Shown: in pieces, positions 26,608-35,101 of the stretch
Position numbering within the stretch: position 1 is the first letter of the stretch
Layout of the letters: each line of letters begins with the position of its first letter
Assembly: GCA_945869475.1 (NCBI GenBank)
Contig: CAMBOV010000010.1
Coordinates: forward strand, 42,173 to 106,172
DNA: 64,000 nucleotides
Reading direction: 5' to 3'
Source: Singulisphaera sp. GP187
GTDB lineage: Bacteria; Planctomycetota; Phycisphaerae; Phycisphaerales; SM1A02
Translations under genes and position numbers: made by a program
Notes under the pieces: model-generated
What the model was told of the DNA's origin: nothing
The model's database searches: none
Seen by the model: the letters and a program-made list of their open reading frames with translations, nothing else

Positions 26608-28009
26608 CGTGACCTGCGATGCGGTGTCCCTTCATGCGCTCGATGAGATGTGAGAGACCATTGCTCGCCGCATCGAGATATGGATTGTCGATCTGACCCA
26701 CATCTCCGCAGAGCACGATCTTTGTGCCATCTCCAACGCGAGAGACAATCGTCTTGACCTCGTGCGGCGAAAGATTCTGCGCCTCATCAACGATGATGAA
26801 CTGATGCGGGATGCTCCGACCGCGGATGTACGTGATTGGTTCGAGCACGAGCTTGCGCGTCGCGACAAGTTGATCGATTCGCTGCTCAGTCGTCTTGCTG
26901 TCTGGCTCTGAACCGCCATGACCACCGCGCGTCGAGAGCAGATAGGCGATGTTGTCGAAGATTGGCTGCATCCACATTGCGAGTTTTTCGTCTTTGTCAC
27001 CCGGCAGGTAGCCAATGTCGCGACCAAGCGGCATGATCGGCCGCGCCACGAGCAACTTGTCGAATCGCTCTTCTTTGAAGACTTTCTGCATGCCGGCGGC
27101 GAGTGCGAGCAATGTCTTGCCTGTTCCTGCAGGACCGATCAACGTCACCAACTTGATCTCATCATCGAGCAACAAGTCGAGCGCCATCGTCTGCTGCACA
27201 TTTCGCGCGATCACTCCATAGACGGGCTTGCGCGGTCCGGTGATTGGAATGATGTGATTGGTATCCGAGAGGCGTCGCGCAAGGCCGGTGTGCGATGGAT
27301 CGGCGTCGTCGACGAGCGAGATGAAGTGATTTGGCAAGAGCGTTGCTTTGCCACCACCTTCATCTTCTGGAATGTCTGGAAGCGCACCAGGCACAGCTTC
27401 GATGCGTGCGATTGGAAGTTGCCGTTCTGAATAGAGGTCGTCGATCAACTCGCGCGGCACGCGGCTAGTGATGAATCCGGTATTGAGCCAGTTGGCGTCG
27501 ATGCGATCCGACTCAAAATCTTCGGCGGGAACGCCAATAGAGTCGCATTTCACGCGCGCGTTGATGTCTTTCGAGACGAAGATCGCTCGCAGGCCTTGCG
27601 CGTGAAGCGCGTGCGCGACGCCGATGATTCGGTTGTCAACGACTTCAAGATCAAGGTCGTAGTTTGCGGCCGCTTTCAGCCGCTGCACGCGAACCGATCC
27701 CCCCTGCTCATTCCAGACGACCCCCTCAAAGAGATGACCGTTCGCTCGCAATCGGTCGAGTGCGCGAATCACATGACGCGCATTGCGCCCCTTCTCATCG
27801 TTGTTCTTCTTGAAGGTGTCGAGTTCTTCAAGCACCGCCAACGGAATGACCACCTCGTGCTCTTCGAACTTGAAGATCGACTGCGGATTGTGGAGGAGCA
27901 CATTTGTATCGAGAACAAAGTGCTTTCTGACTTGCTCCCCTGTTGCCGTCGCGGGCGCCTTCGCCTGCGCGGTCTGGGAGCCCGATCCCGAAGTAGGGCG
28001 GCTCATCAT
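26549..28009 (-). CDS. PhoH-family ATPase with N-terminal PIN domain
   Basis: 486 residues. An N-terminal PIN ribonuclease-type domain (about 30-165) begins F-V-L-D-T-N-V-L-L-H-N-P and includes V-I-P-L-A-V-L-E-E-L-D. The C-terminal PhoH ATPase has Walker A G-P-A-G-T-G-K-T-L-L-A (Lys298), I-I-V-D-E-A-Q-N-L as Walker B, and G-D-x-x-Q-I-D. PIN-PhoH (YlaK/PhoH2-type) proteins are RNA helicase/nuclease candidates. A second ATG three bases inside could be the start. The gene diverges from the NIF3-like gene and overlaps the end of the FUSC gene on the other strand. Confidence 0.92.
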   Translation of the reverse strand: MMSRPTSGSGSQTAQAKAPATATGEQVRKHFVLDTNVLLHNPQSIFKFEEHEVVIPLAVLEELDTFKKNNDEKGRNARHVIRALDRLRANGHLFEGVVWNEQGGSVRVQRLKAAANYDLDLEVVDNRIIGVAHALHAQGLRAIFVSKDINARVKCDSIGVPAEDFESDRIDANWLNTGFITSRVPRELIDDLYSERQLPIARIEAVPGALPDIPEDEGGGKATLLPNHFISLVDDADPSHTGLARRLSDTNHIIPITGPRKPVYGVIARNVQQTMALDLLLDDEIKLVTLIGPAGTGKTLLALAAGMQKVFKEERFDKLLVARPIMPLGRDIGYLPGDKDEKLAMWMQPIFDNIAYLLSTRGGHGGSEPDSKTTEQRIDQLVATRKLVLEPITYIRGRSIPHQFIIVDEAQNLSPHEVKTIVSRVGDGTKIVLCGDVGQIDNPYLDAASNGLSHLIERMKGHRIAGHVTLSKTERSELASLAAEML

Positions 28010-28087
28010 TGGTGTGTGAAGTCTACGAATTGTTCTACGCGTCGACGAGAGATTCTCAAGAAATCTCGATGCGGGTAGCGTGAGCGG

Positions 28088-29239
28088 ATGGCAAAACGAT
28101 CACGACGAATCGGCGACCTCGCCAAGGCGCTCGCGCGCGTGGCTCCTTCGGCACTTGCGGCTCCATGGGACAACGTTGGACTCCTCATCGGCGACGCAAA
28201 TTCGCCCTGTGAACGCGTGCTCCTAACCATTGACCTCACCGATGCGGTTGCTGCCGAGGCGTGTGAACTTCGTGTTGCGGCGATCATCGCCTACCACCCG
28301 CCGATTTTTCATCCCATCAAGCGACTTGTTGCGCACGAGCCAGAGACCGCGGCGCTCTACAAGGTCGCACGCGCCGGCATCGCTGTGCTCTCGCCTCACA
28401 CAGCGCTCGACGCGGTCGCGGGTGGAATCAACGATTGGATCGCAGAAGGCATTGGGGATGGCGAATGCCGTCCACTCGAATCTGCATCCACGCTCGCCGC
28501 GCGCGAGTCTTTCAAGATTGTTACGTTTGCACCAGCCGATGTCGTCGATCGCATTCGCGGCGCGATGTCGATCGCTGGCGCTGGACGCATCGGCGAGTAT
28601 TCGCAGTGTTCGCAGTCGTTTGAAGTCGAGGGCACGTTCTTTGGTGGATCGACGACGCGTCCACGCGTGGGCGGTCGGGGAAAACTTGAGCGGATCAATG
28701 AACACCGCATCGAGATGGTCTCTTCAGCGAAGGCGTTGCCAGCGGCGCTCGCGGCACTGCGAGCCGCTCATCCATATGAGACTCCTGCGATTGAAGTGCA
28801 TCTGCTCGCTGCACAACCCTCGGCGCGCGAAGGTCAAGGCCGATTGCTTCGACTCTCACAACCTGCAACGACGAGTGAGATTGCTCGGAGACTTCGCAGG
28901 CATCTCGGTGCGCGTCGATTGGAGTGCGCGGCGCCGCCGGCTTCGGCGAAAATAGGTTCCGCGCAGACGCAACATGAAACGGTTGGCATCTGCGCAGGAT
29001 CTGGGATGTCGCTTTTCTCTGCCGCCGCAGACGCGGGCGCGACGCTCTTCTTTACAGGCGAAGCAAAGCATCACGATCAACTCGCCGTTGTCGCACGAGG
29101 ATGCACCCTGCTCTTGTCAGGACACACCGTCAGCGAACGCGGCTACTTACCGAAACTTGCCGAGCACATCGCTCGAATCGTGCCAGGCATCTCTTTCACG
29201 CTCTCGCAGTGCGACGCGCATCCGCTGTTGGATGTGTGA
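28088..29239 (+). CDS. NIF3/YqfO-type dinuclear metal-binding protein
   Basis: 383 residues. The family N-terminus (A-P-W-D-N-V-G-L-L-I-G) and metal ligands are present: Y-H-P-P-I-F-H-P near 78-85, the Asp of T-A-L-D-A-V-x-G-G-x-N-D-W, and near the C-terminus F-T-G-E-A-K-H-H-D with G-H-T-V-S-E. A longer middle insert (about 130-230) corresponds to the YqfO/CutA-like domain of Gram-positive members, so this is the long form. NIF3 proteins form hexamers with two metals per subunit; their true reaction is unsettled (annotated as GTP cyclohydrolase I type 2 homologs). 26 bp separate it from the ClpP-like gene. Confidence 0.92.
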   Translation: MAKRSRRIGDLAKALARVAPSALAAPWDNVGLLIGDANSPCERVLLTIDLTDAVAAEACELRVAAIIAYHPPIFHPIKRLVAHEPETAALYKVARAGIAVLSPHTALDAVAGGINDWIAEGIGDGECRPLESASTLAARESFKIVTFAPADVVDRIRGAMSIAGAGRIGEYSQCSQSFEVEGTFFGGSTTRPRVGGRGKLERINEHRIEMVSSAKALPAALAALRAAHPYETPAIEVHLLAAQPSAREGQGRLLRLSQPATTSEIARRLRRHLGARRLECAAPPASAKIGSAQTQHETVGICAGSGMSLFSAAADAGATLFFTGEAKHHDQLAVVARGCTLLLSGHTVSERGYLPKLAEHIARIVPGISFTLSQCDAHPLLDV

Positions 29240-29265
29240 CGAGGGCCACGCAACCTCGGTAGCCT

Positions 29266-30771
29266 ATGCGCATCATGAAGAACACATCCCTTCGAATCGC
29301 AACAGTTCTTTTCTCTTGCGCACTTTCGGTACCGGCGTGGAGCGCCGACGACGCAAAGCCCGCAGAGGTCAACCCCCCTGATGCCAAGCAAGCCACTCAG
29401 GATGCGCAGCAGGCACAGATCAAGCAACTGAATGTCGATGCCGAACTTCGAAGCGAGCAACTCGCTGCGCAGCTCGCGAGCATGCGCGCCGAGATTGAGA
29501 AGATGCGCGTCGAACACGAACTTGCGCAGCACAAGCAAACGCAGGCGCTCCAACAGATGAATGCAGAGAAGACAAGACTTGAAGCAGAGCTCGCGCTTCT
29601 GAGCACCAAAGAGAGCGCCGAGTCTGCCCCTGATCGGGCGAAACTCGTCGCCCTGCAACGCGCGGCGCAACTGCGCGATGCGCAACTCTCGAGCGACCTC
29701 GCTCAGGCGGGCGCAGACCAAGCACGCATCAAGCAATCGCTCGACGTCGCCGCCGGACAACTCGCGGCTGAACTCGCATCGAACCGTGCGACACTTGAGC
29801 GTGCTCGCGTCGCCGAAGAAATGCTCGACATGACCGCTCGGTCGAAGATTGCAGCGATCAAGCGCAATCTCGATCAACTCGCCGCAGAGAATGGGCTCAC
29901 CGCCGAGACTCGCCGCGCTGCTCAGGCAGTGCTCTCCGACGAACTGCTGCGGGCTGCCGCTGTCGCTCAAACGACGAGCGCACAATTGCAATCGCGCGAC
30001 CTCGAGCAGAAGTGGCGCGATGAGATCAACACTCCGGTGCAGTACACCAACGAACCTTTCAAGGACGGCGTCATCACCATCAGCGACCGAAAGATTGACT
30101 TGAACGGTCCAATCATGTCGGGAAGCGCAAGCTATGTCTGCGACCGCCTCGACTACTTCAATAATCAGGATCGCACCAAGCCGATCTTCGTCGTCATCGA
30201 CAATTCTCCAGGTGGCAGCGTCATGCAGGGCTACCGCATCCTCAAGGCGATCGAGACGAGCGACGCGCCTGTGCACGTCATCGTGAAGAGCTTCGCAGCG
30301 TCGATGGCCGCGACGATCGCAACTCTTGCTCCACACAGTTACGCCTATCCCAACGCGATCATTCTGCACCACCAAATGTCTTCGAGCACCTCGGGCAACA
30401 TGACTGACATCGAGCAAGAGGTCAAGATGATGCGCGAGTGGGAGCGACGACTCGCAACCCCGATCGCAAAGAAGATGGGCATATCGCTCGAAGAGTTCAG
30501 GGCGAAGATGTACTCCGCGCGAAAGAGCGGCGACTGGGATGAATTCGCAGACAAGGCTGTCGAACTGAAGTGGATCGATCACCTCGTGAACGAGATTCGC
30601 GAAGAAGGTGTGCGAAAGAAACCATCGAGTTCGGCTAGCGGCGGATTCTGGATGTCATCGCTCAAGACTGATGAGCAAGGCAAGCCATACTTCGCGCTTC
30701 CTGCGCTCGAGCCGTACGACTGCTACTTCATGGTGAATCCACACGGATTCTTTCGCATCGACGGTCGCTGA
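29266..30771 (+). CDS. Exported ClpP-like serine protease with long coiled coil
   Basis: 501 residues (498 if the ATG at 29275 is used). A signal peptide (about 1-27, V-P-A-W-S-A) is followed by about 200 residues of Ala/Gln/Glu/Leu-rich coiled coil (45-250). A ClpP/crotonase-like protease domain covers 260-450: N-S-P-G-G-S-V (313-319), the nucleophile region A-A-S-M-A-A with Ser346, H-H-Q with His369, and G-D-W-D-E-F-A-D-K-A-V-E-L-K-W-I-D with Asp423 as the likely third residue. Cytoplasmic ClpP is about 200 residues and lacks both signal peptide and coiled coil. This one must act outside the cytoplasm, where Clp ATPases are absent. Confidence 0.85.
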   Translation: MRIMKNTSLRIATVLFSCALSVPAWSADDAKPAEVNPPDAKQATQDAQQAQIKQLNVDAELRSEQLAAQLASMRAEIEKMRVEHELAQHKQTQALQQMNAEKTRLEAELALLSTKESAESAPDRAKLVALQRAAQLRDAQLSSDLAQAGADQARIKQSLDVAAGQLAAELASNRATLERARVAEEMLDMTARSKIAAIKRNLDQLAAENGLTAETRRAAQAVLSDELLRAAAVAQTTSAQLQSRDLEQKWRDEINTPVQYTNEPFKDGVITISDRKIDLNGPIMSGSASYVCDRLDYFNNQDRTKPIFVVIDNSPGGSVMQGYRILKAIETSDAPVHVIVKSFAASMAATIATLAPHSYAYPNAIILHHQMSSSTSGNMTDIEQEVKMMREWERRLATPIAKKMGISLEEFRAKMYSARKSGDWDEFADKAVELKWIDHLVNEIREEGVRKKPSSSASGGFWMSSLKTDEQGKPYFALPALEPYDCYFMVNPHGFFRIDGR

Positions 30772-30846
30772 GAAGCGAGGCGCAGTATGTCTGAGCCGCG
30801 GGCAGTTGTTACCGTGGCGCTCACGCGTGAATCGCGGCGCCTGCAA

Positions 30847-31827
30847 CTAGCGGGCTGTGACACTGCGCGCGAGCAGCGCCGCGCCAAGCACTCCAGCAGA
30901 GTCGCCGAGTTCGCTCGCGACGAGGTGACACTTCTTGAGCGTGCTCGGAAAGACATGCCACTCGAATGCCTCGCGCACGCGCGTGACGTACTTCTTGCCC
31001 AGCGCCTCGACGACTCCACCGCCGACCACAACCGCTTCGACCGAGAGCAGCGTGACTGCGTTGGCGATTGCCATCCCAAGCAACTCTGCAGAATCATCGA
31101 CGACGCGCACGACAAGTTCATCACCTGCCCCATAGCACTCGGCGATCGCTGAACTGCCGATCATTCCATCGTCGGCTCGAGCTGCGAGCGCCGCGCGAAT
31201 CTTGCTCTGCGGATAGAAGCCCACGATCGTCTCCATCGCTCGCACCATCGAGAGACGACTGCAGTGCTCTTCGAGCGTTCGCCGCCCGGGACTGCAGCGA
31301 GGAAACAAGATCATCTGTCCAATCTCTCCTGCGGTGTGAAATGCGCCTCGGTAGACCTCGCCGTTCAAGATGAGTCCTCCACCGATTCCGGTGCCGACCC
31401 AAATCGCCAAGACATCGCCCCAATTTTTCGCACTGCCAAGCTTCGCTTCAGCCCAAATCGCCGCGTTCACGTCGTTCTCGATTACGACGGGTCGGTCGAG
31501 CCGTTTTTGCAGGATCGCCCTCAGTGGAACTTGCTTCCATCCAAGATTGCCGGCGTTGATGACCAGGCCTTCGTCGAAATCGATCGCGCTTGGAGCACCG
31601 ATGCCGACGCTGTCGATCTTGTCGATCGTCACCCCTGCCTCGTTGCACGCGCGACCAATTGATTCGACGATTCGCTCGATGACACCATCAAGCCCGAGCG
31701 CTGCCTTGGTCTTTCGCTTCACGCACGCGATGATCTTGTGTTCGCGGTCGACAACTCCCACGGTCATATTGGTGCCGCCGAGATCAACTCCGACGACGAG
31801 TCCACTCTTCTTATGTTTCTTTGCCAT
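30847..31827 (-). CDS. ROK family sugar kinase-like protein with degraded zinc site
   Basis: 326 residues from the ATG at 31827. The ATP-binding loop D-L-G-G-T-N is at 15-20. Also present are the family N-D-V-N-A-A-I-W-A-E stretch with the catalytic Asp, and V-G-T-G-I-G-G-G. The ROK signature should continue G-E-I-G-H-M and C-x-C-G-x-x-G-C-x-E, but here it is G-E-I-G-Q-M (Gln171) and C-S-P-G-R-R-T-L-E-E: the zinc-binding His and two Cys are gone (Gln171, Pro180, Thr184). Probably a glucokinase-type enzyme of a zinc-free branch. It starts 13 bp after the stop of the RND pump gene on the same strand. Confidence 0.9.
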   Translation of the reverse strand: MAKKHKKSGLVVGVDLGGTNMTVGVVDREHKIIACVKRKTKAALGLDGVIERIVESIGRACNEAGVTIDKIDSVGIGAPSAIDFDEGLVINAGNLGWKQVPLRAILQKRLDRPVVIENDVNAAIWAEAKLGSAKNWGDVLAIWVGTGIGGGLILNGEVYRGAFHTAGEIGQMILFPRCSPGRRTLEEHCSRLSMVRAMETIVGFYPQSKIRAALAARADDGMIGSSAIAECYGAGDELVVRVVDDSAELLGMAIANAVTLLSVEAVVVGGGVVEALGKKYVTRVREAFEWHVFPSTLKKCHLVASELGDSAGVLGAALLARSVTAR

Positions 31828-31840
31828 GGCCGCGACAAGA

Positions 31841-34800
31841 TTACTGGGCGGAAGCCGAGTCGCGCGCCGCGCGTGGACCATTCCAAACTCGACTCGCAAG
31901 TTTGCCCATGTCGTCCATGATGAACAGCATCGATGGAAGCAGAATCAACGTCAGCGCGGTCGCGCTTACGAGACCGCCGCTCAGAGTCACCGCCATCGGC
32001 GCAAGAAAACGGGCTTGAAACGAGGGCTCAAGCACGAGCGGTGCGAGTCCAAGAACACCCGTGATTGACGTCATCAAGATCGCGCGAATTCGCTTCTGCC
32101 CCGCGACGACGAGTGCTTCGCGCAGCGGTCGACCGAGCGCCACCTCGGCGTTGATGAACTCAAGCAATACGAGCGCATTGTTCACAACAACTCCAGCGAG
32201 CGCGATCAATCCGATGAGACTCAGAAATGTGATGTCAAATCCAAGCAACATATGACCGAAGACCATCCCGATGATGCCAAACGGAATCGACAGCATCACC
32301 GCGAATGGTTGCGTGTAACTGCCGAAGAGCCATGCCAAAATCGCGTAAATCATTGCGATCGCCGCGGCCATCGCGACTGGCAATGTCGCGAACGCCTCGT
32401 TGAGATCTTTCTGTCGACCTCCTTCACGAATGGAAATGGTCGGGTAGTCGCGCGCGAGCACATCGACCTCTGGAGTGACCTTCTCGACAACACTTTCGGG
32501 ATGGGCCGCATCCGAAGTGTCCGCAGTAACCGTGATTGTGCGCAATCGGTCGAGGCGGCGGATCGCGCTCGAACCCGCGCGCTCATGCACATCGGCAATC
32601 TCGCGCACCGGAACCGACACACCCGTTGGAGAGACCAGCCACAAGCGATCGAGGATGTCGCCGCGCGAGCGGGTCTTTTCGTCCATGCGCACGCGCACAT
32701 CGACGTCTTCACGATTCTCGCTAAAGACGTGCGCATCGATTCCAAAGAGCGCGCCGCGCACCTGACTCGCCACTTGCGCGGGAGTGAATCCAAGCGCCGC
32801 CGCCGCTGGATGCACGACGATTTGCGCCTCTGGATAGGCGTCGAAGTCATCATCGGCCACACTAAGCACGCCCTCAACCGCGAGCAAGGTTGCCTTCAGC
32901 GACGCGACGACCGCACGAATATCTGAGAGTTCTTGGCCCGAGACTTCGTATGTGATGTCCGATCCTGCAGGACCGCCCGTGATCTCCTGCACGCGAACAA
33001 ACTCAGCCTCGGGCATCGGACCAGCGGCAGTGCGCAGCGAATCGATCACTTGCGTCGATCGACGATCGCGCGCTTCAACCGGAGCGAGTTCGATGAAGAT
33101 CTGCACGATGTTGCTCGACGCGTTGTCGGCACTCGCCGTCTCGTAGTTGATGCTCACGCCATAGAGCGCGGTGATTGCTTGCACCTCAGGTTGCGCACGG
33201 GCTGCGGCCTCCATGCGCGATCCAACTTCTCTCGTCGCTGCAAGACTTGTTCCAAGTGGAAGCCGAATGTCAACGACCAGCGTCTCGCTGTCATCAGAAG
33301 GTAGAAACGTAAACGGAACACGACCGCCGATGACGAGTCCGCAAGAGAGAAGAAAGACCGACATTCCACCTGCGACAGTGAGGTAGCGCCGGTCAACGCA
33401 CCAGAGTGCGATGCGTCGGTACCACCGCTCGATCGATGGCCAGAGGGTGTGATCGCGCCAGCGATCGAATGGCGCCATGACCCGGTCGATGAGGTTCTTG
33501 TGCGCAGCTCGCTCCTGCCTGATCGCGGCGGCCATATGTGAGGGCATCAAAAAACATGCTTCGAAAAGGCTGATTCCAAGCGCAAGTGCGACGACGATTG
33601 GGAGCGCACCCAGAAGATCTCCGATGGTTCCCTCGACAAGCCCCAGCGGAAGAAACGCGACAATTGTTGTCGCAGCGCTCGCCACAACTGGCCAGAGAAC
33701 TTTGCGCACACCGTTGAGAACCCCTGTTTCAATGTCGACCCCTGGTTCAGCGGCCTCCATATCAATGCTGTCAGAGAAGACGATCGCATCGTCGGCTTGA
33801 ATACCGATGGTGAGCAGCAAGGCAAACATCGTGAGCATGTTTAGCGAGAGTCCACTGAGATCCATCACGAGCAGCGTTCCAAAGATGGCCACTGCGATGC
33901 CGAGTGTCACGAGGCATGCGGCCCGCCAGTGAACGCCAAGCAGCAGAGCGAGAAAAACCAACCCCGCGCCTTGCAGCGCGTTACTCGTGAGCATGTCGAG
34001 TCGGTCCTCGATCAGCTTCGCAAGGTCGTTGTGCTTTTGAATCGCGAGTCCGCCGGTGCTGCCTGCCGTGCCGGCAATCTCTCCGCGCCGATGACCAAGC
34101 TCTCCGCGCCGATGACCAAGCTCCCATCCATCGATCCGTGGCGATCCAAAGAGCCTCTCGCGCACTGTCGGCTCGATCGGTTCGCCCCGACGCGCCGCGA
34201 CGTAGCCGCGCGCGAACATCGCCATCTCAACGGCATCCTGCTTTCCCTGCCGAAAGACCGTGCAACTCGCAGCGCGCTTGCCATTGAAGGTGCGAACAAT
34301 CTCGTCGTCGACGAATCCCTCGCGCACGGTTGCGATGTCTGCAACACGAACCAGCGCACCATTCGCACCAGCCTTCACGATGATCTCGCGAATCTCAGGC
34401 GCGCGATGATCGACCCCGAGCGTGCGCACCTTGGTCTCACCATCGGCAGTTCGCACTCTGCCGCCAGGAATCTCACGCATCCACGCCGAGACGGCACTCG
34501 CAACCTGAGTGATCGGGATGCCGTGCCGCAGCAGCTCGCTGTGACTCACTTCGATGCGCAGTTCATCATCGCGCGTTCCGCTCACGACAACCTGACCCAT
34601 CCCTGAAAATATCTTCAAGTCATCAGCGACTTGGCGAATTGCGCTCTTGAGTGTCTGGCTGTCTTCGTCACCCGAGACCGTCACCTGAATCACGGGGATG
34701 TTGGGCTCGAACTCGATCACGCGGATGCGCTCTGCCTCCGTTGGCAGATCGGCCAGCGACTCGAGCCGATCTCGCAACTCGTCGCTGCGCTTTCCAACAT

Positions 34801-35101
34801 CTGAACCATCGCCAAACTTGACGAGCACTCCTCCACCGCCCTCGGTGATTGTCGTTCGGATGCGCTCGACGCCATCGATCTCGACCGCGATGTCTTCGAC
34901 GCGCCGCACGATCGAGTCTTCAATCTCTTGTGGAGTCGCCCCTGGATAAACGATCAAGATGCTCGCTGAATCTGCGTTAATGTCGGGGTAGAACTCGCGG
35001 CGAATCTTCACCACCGCGATGAGCCCGGCAAGGATGAGTCCAAAGGTCAAGAGCCCGCCGCAGACCTTGTTGCGAAGAAAGAAGCGAACGATTTCAATCA
35101 T
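31841..35101 (-). CDS. RND family efflux transporter, inner-membrane pump
   Basis: 1086 residues with the AcrB/HAE layout: one N-terminal helix (about 9-27), a large periplasmic loop, helices 2-6, helix 7, a second periplasmic loop, and helices 8-12. The proton-relay pair is the D-D of I-G-I-Q-A-D-D-A-I-V-F-S-D in helix 4. The periplasmic loop at about residues 324-339 has an in-frame duplication (L-G-H-R-R-G-E twice). Its start forms an ATGA overlap with the adaptor gene. No outer-membrane channel gene adjoins it, so it may share a TolC-type protein encoded elsewhere. Substrate not predictable. Confidence 0.93.
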   Translation of the reverse strand: MIEIVRFFLRNKVCGGLLTFGLILAGLIAVVKIRREFYPDINADSASILIVYPGATPQEIEDSIVRRVEDIAVEIDGVERIRTTITEGGGGVLVKFGDGSDVGKRSDELRDRLESLADLPTEAERIRVIEFEPNIPVIQVTVSGDEDSQTLKSAIRQVADDLKIFSGMGQVVVSGTRDDELRIEVSHSELLRHGIPITQVASAVSAWMREIPGGRVRTADGETKVRTLGVDHRAPEIREIIVKAGANGALVRVADIATVREGFVDDEIVRTFNGKRAASCTVFRQGKQDAVEMAMFARGYVAARRGEPIEPTVRERLFGSPRIDGWELGHRRGELGHRRGEIAGTAGSTGGLAIQKHNDLAKLIEDRLDMLTSNALQGAGLVFLALLLGVHWRAACLVTLGIAVAIFGTLLVMDLSGLSLNMLTMFALLLTIGIQADDAIVFSDSIDMEAAEPGVDIETGVLNGVRKVLWPVVASAATTIVAFLPLGLVEGTIGDLLGALPIVVALALGISLFEACFLMPSHMAAAIRQERAAHKNLIDRVMAPFDRWRDHTLWPSIERWYRRIALWCVDRRYLTVAGGMSVFLLSCGLVIGGRVPFTFLPSDDSETLVVDIRLPLGTSLAATREVGSRMEAAARAQPEVQAITALYGVSINYETASADNASSNIVQIFIELAPVEARDRRSTQVIDSLRTAAGPMPEAEFVRVQEITGGPAGSDITYEVSGQELSDIRAVVASLKATLLAVEGVLSVADDDFDAYPEAQIVVHPAAAALGFTPAQVASQVRGALFGIDAHVFSENREDVDVRVRMDEKTRSRGDILDRLWLVSPTGVSVPVREIADVHERAGSSAIRRLDRLRTITVTADTSDAAHPESVVEKVTPEVDVLARDYPTISIREGGRQKDLNEAFATLPVAMAAAIAMIYAILAWLFGSYTQPFAVMLSIPFGIIGMVFGHMLLGFDITFLSLIGLIALAGVVVNNALVLLEFINAEVALGRPLREALVVAGQKRIRAILMTSITGVLGLAPLVLEPSFQARFLAPMAVTLSGGLVSATALTLILLPSMLFIMDDMGKLASRVWNGPRAARDSASAQ
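34079..34120 (-). repeat. Exact 21-bp tandem duplication in the RND pump gene
   Basis: Two identical adjacent 21-bp units (34079-34099 and 34100-34120) encode L-G-H-R-R-G-E twice in the first periplasmic loop. The frame is kept. Confidence 0.92.

Noticed and set aside
29143..30582. A 479-codon open frame antisense to the ClpP-like gene
   Set aside because: It is the GC-rich mirror of a real gene with clear domains, has no recognisable motifs and is rich in Cys/Leu/Arg as shadow frames are. Similar long antisense frames (15123-16265, 40014-40832, 40845-42089, 48578-49609) were rejected for the same reason.
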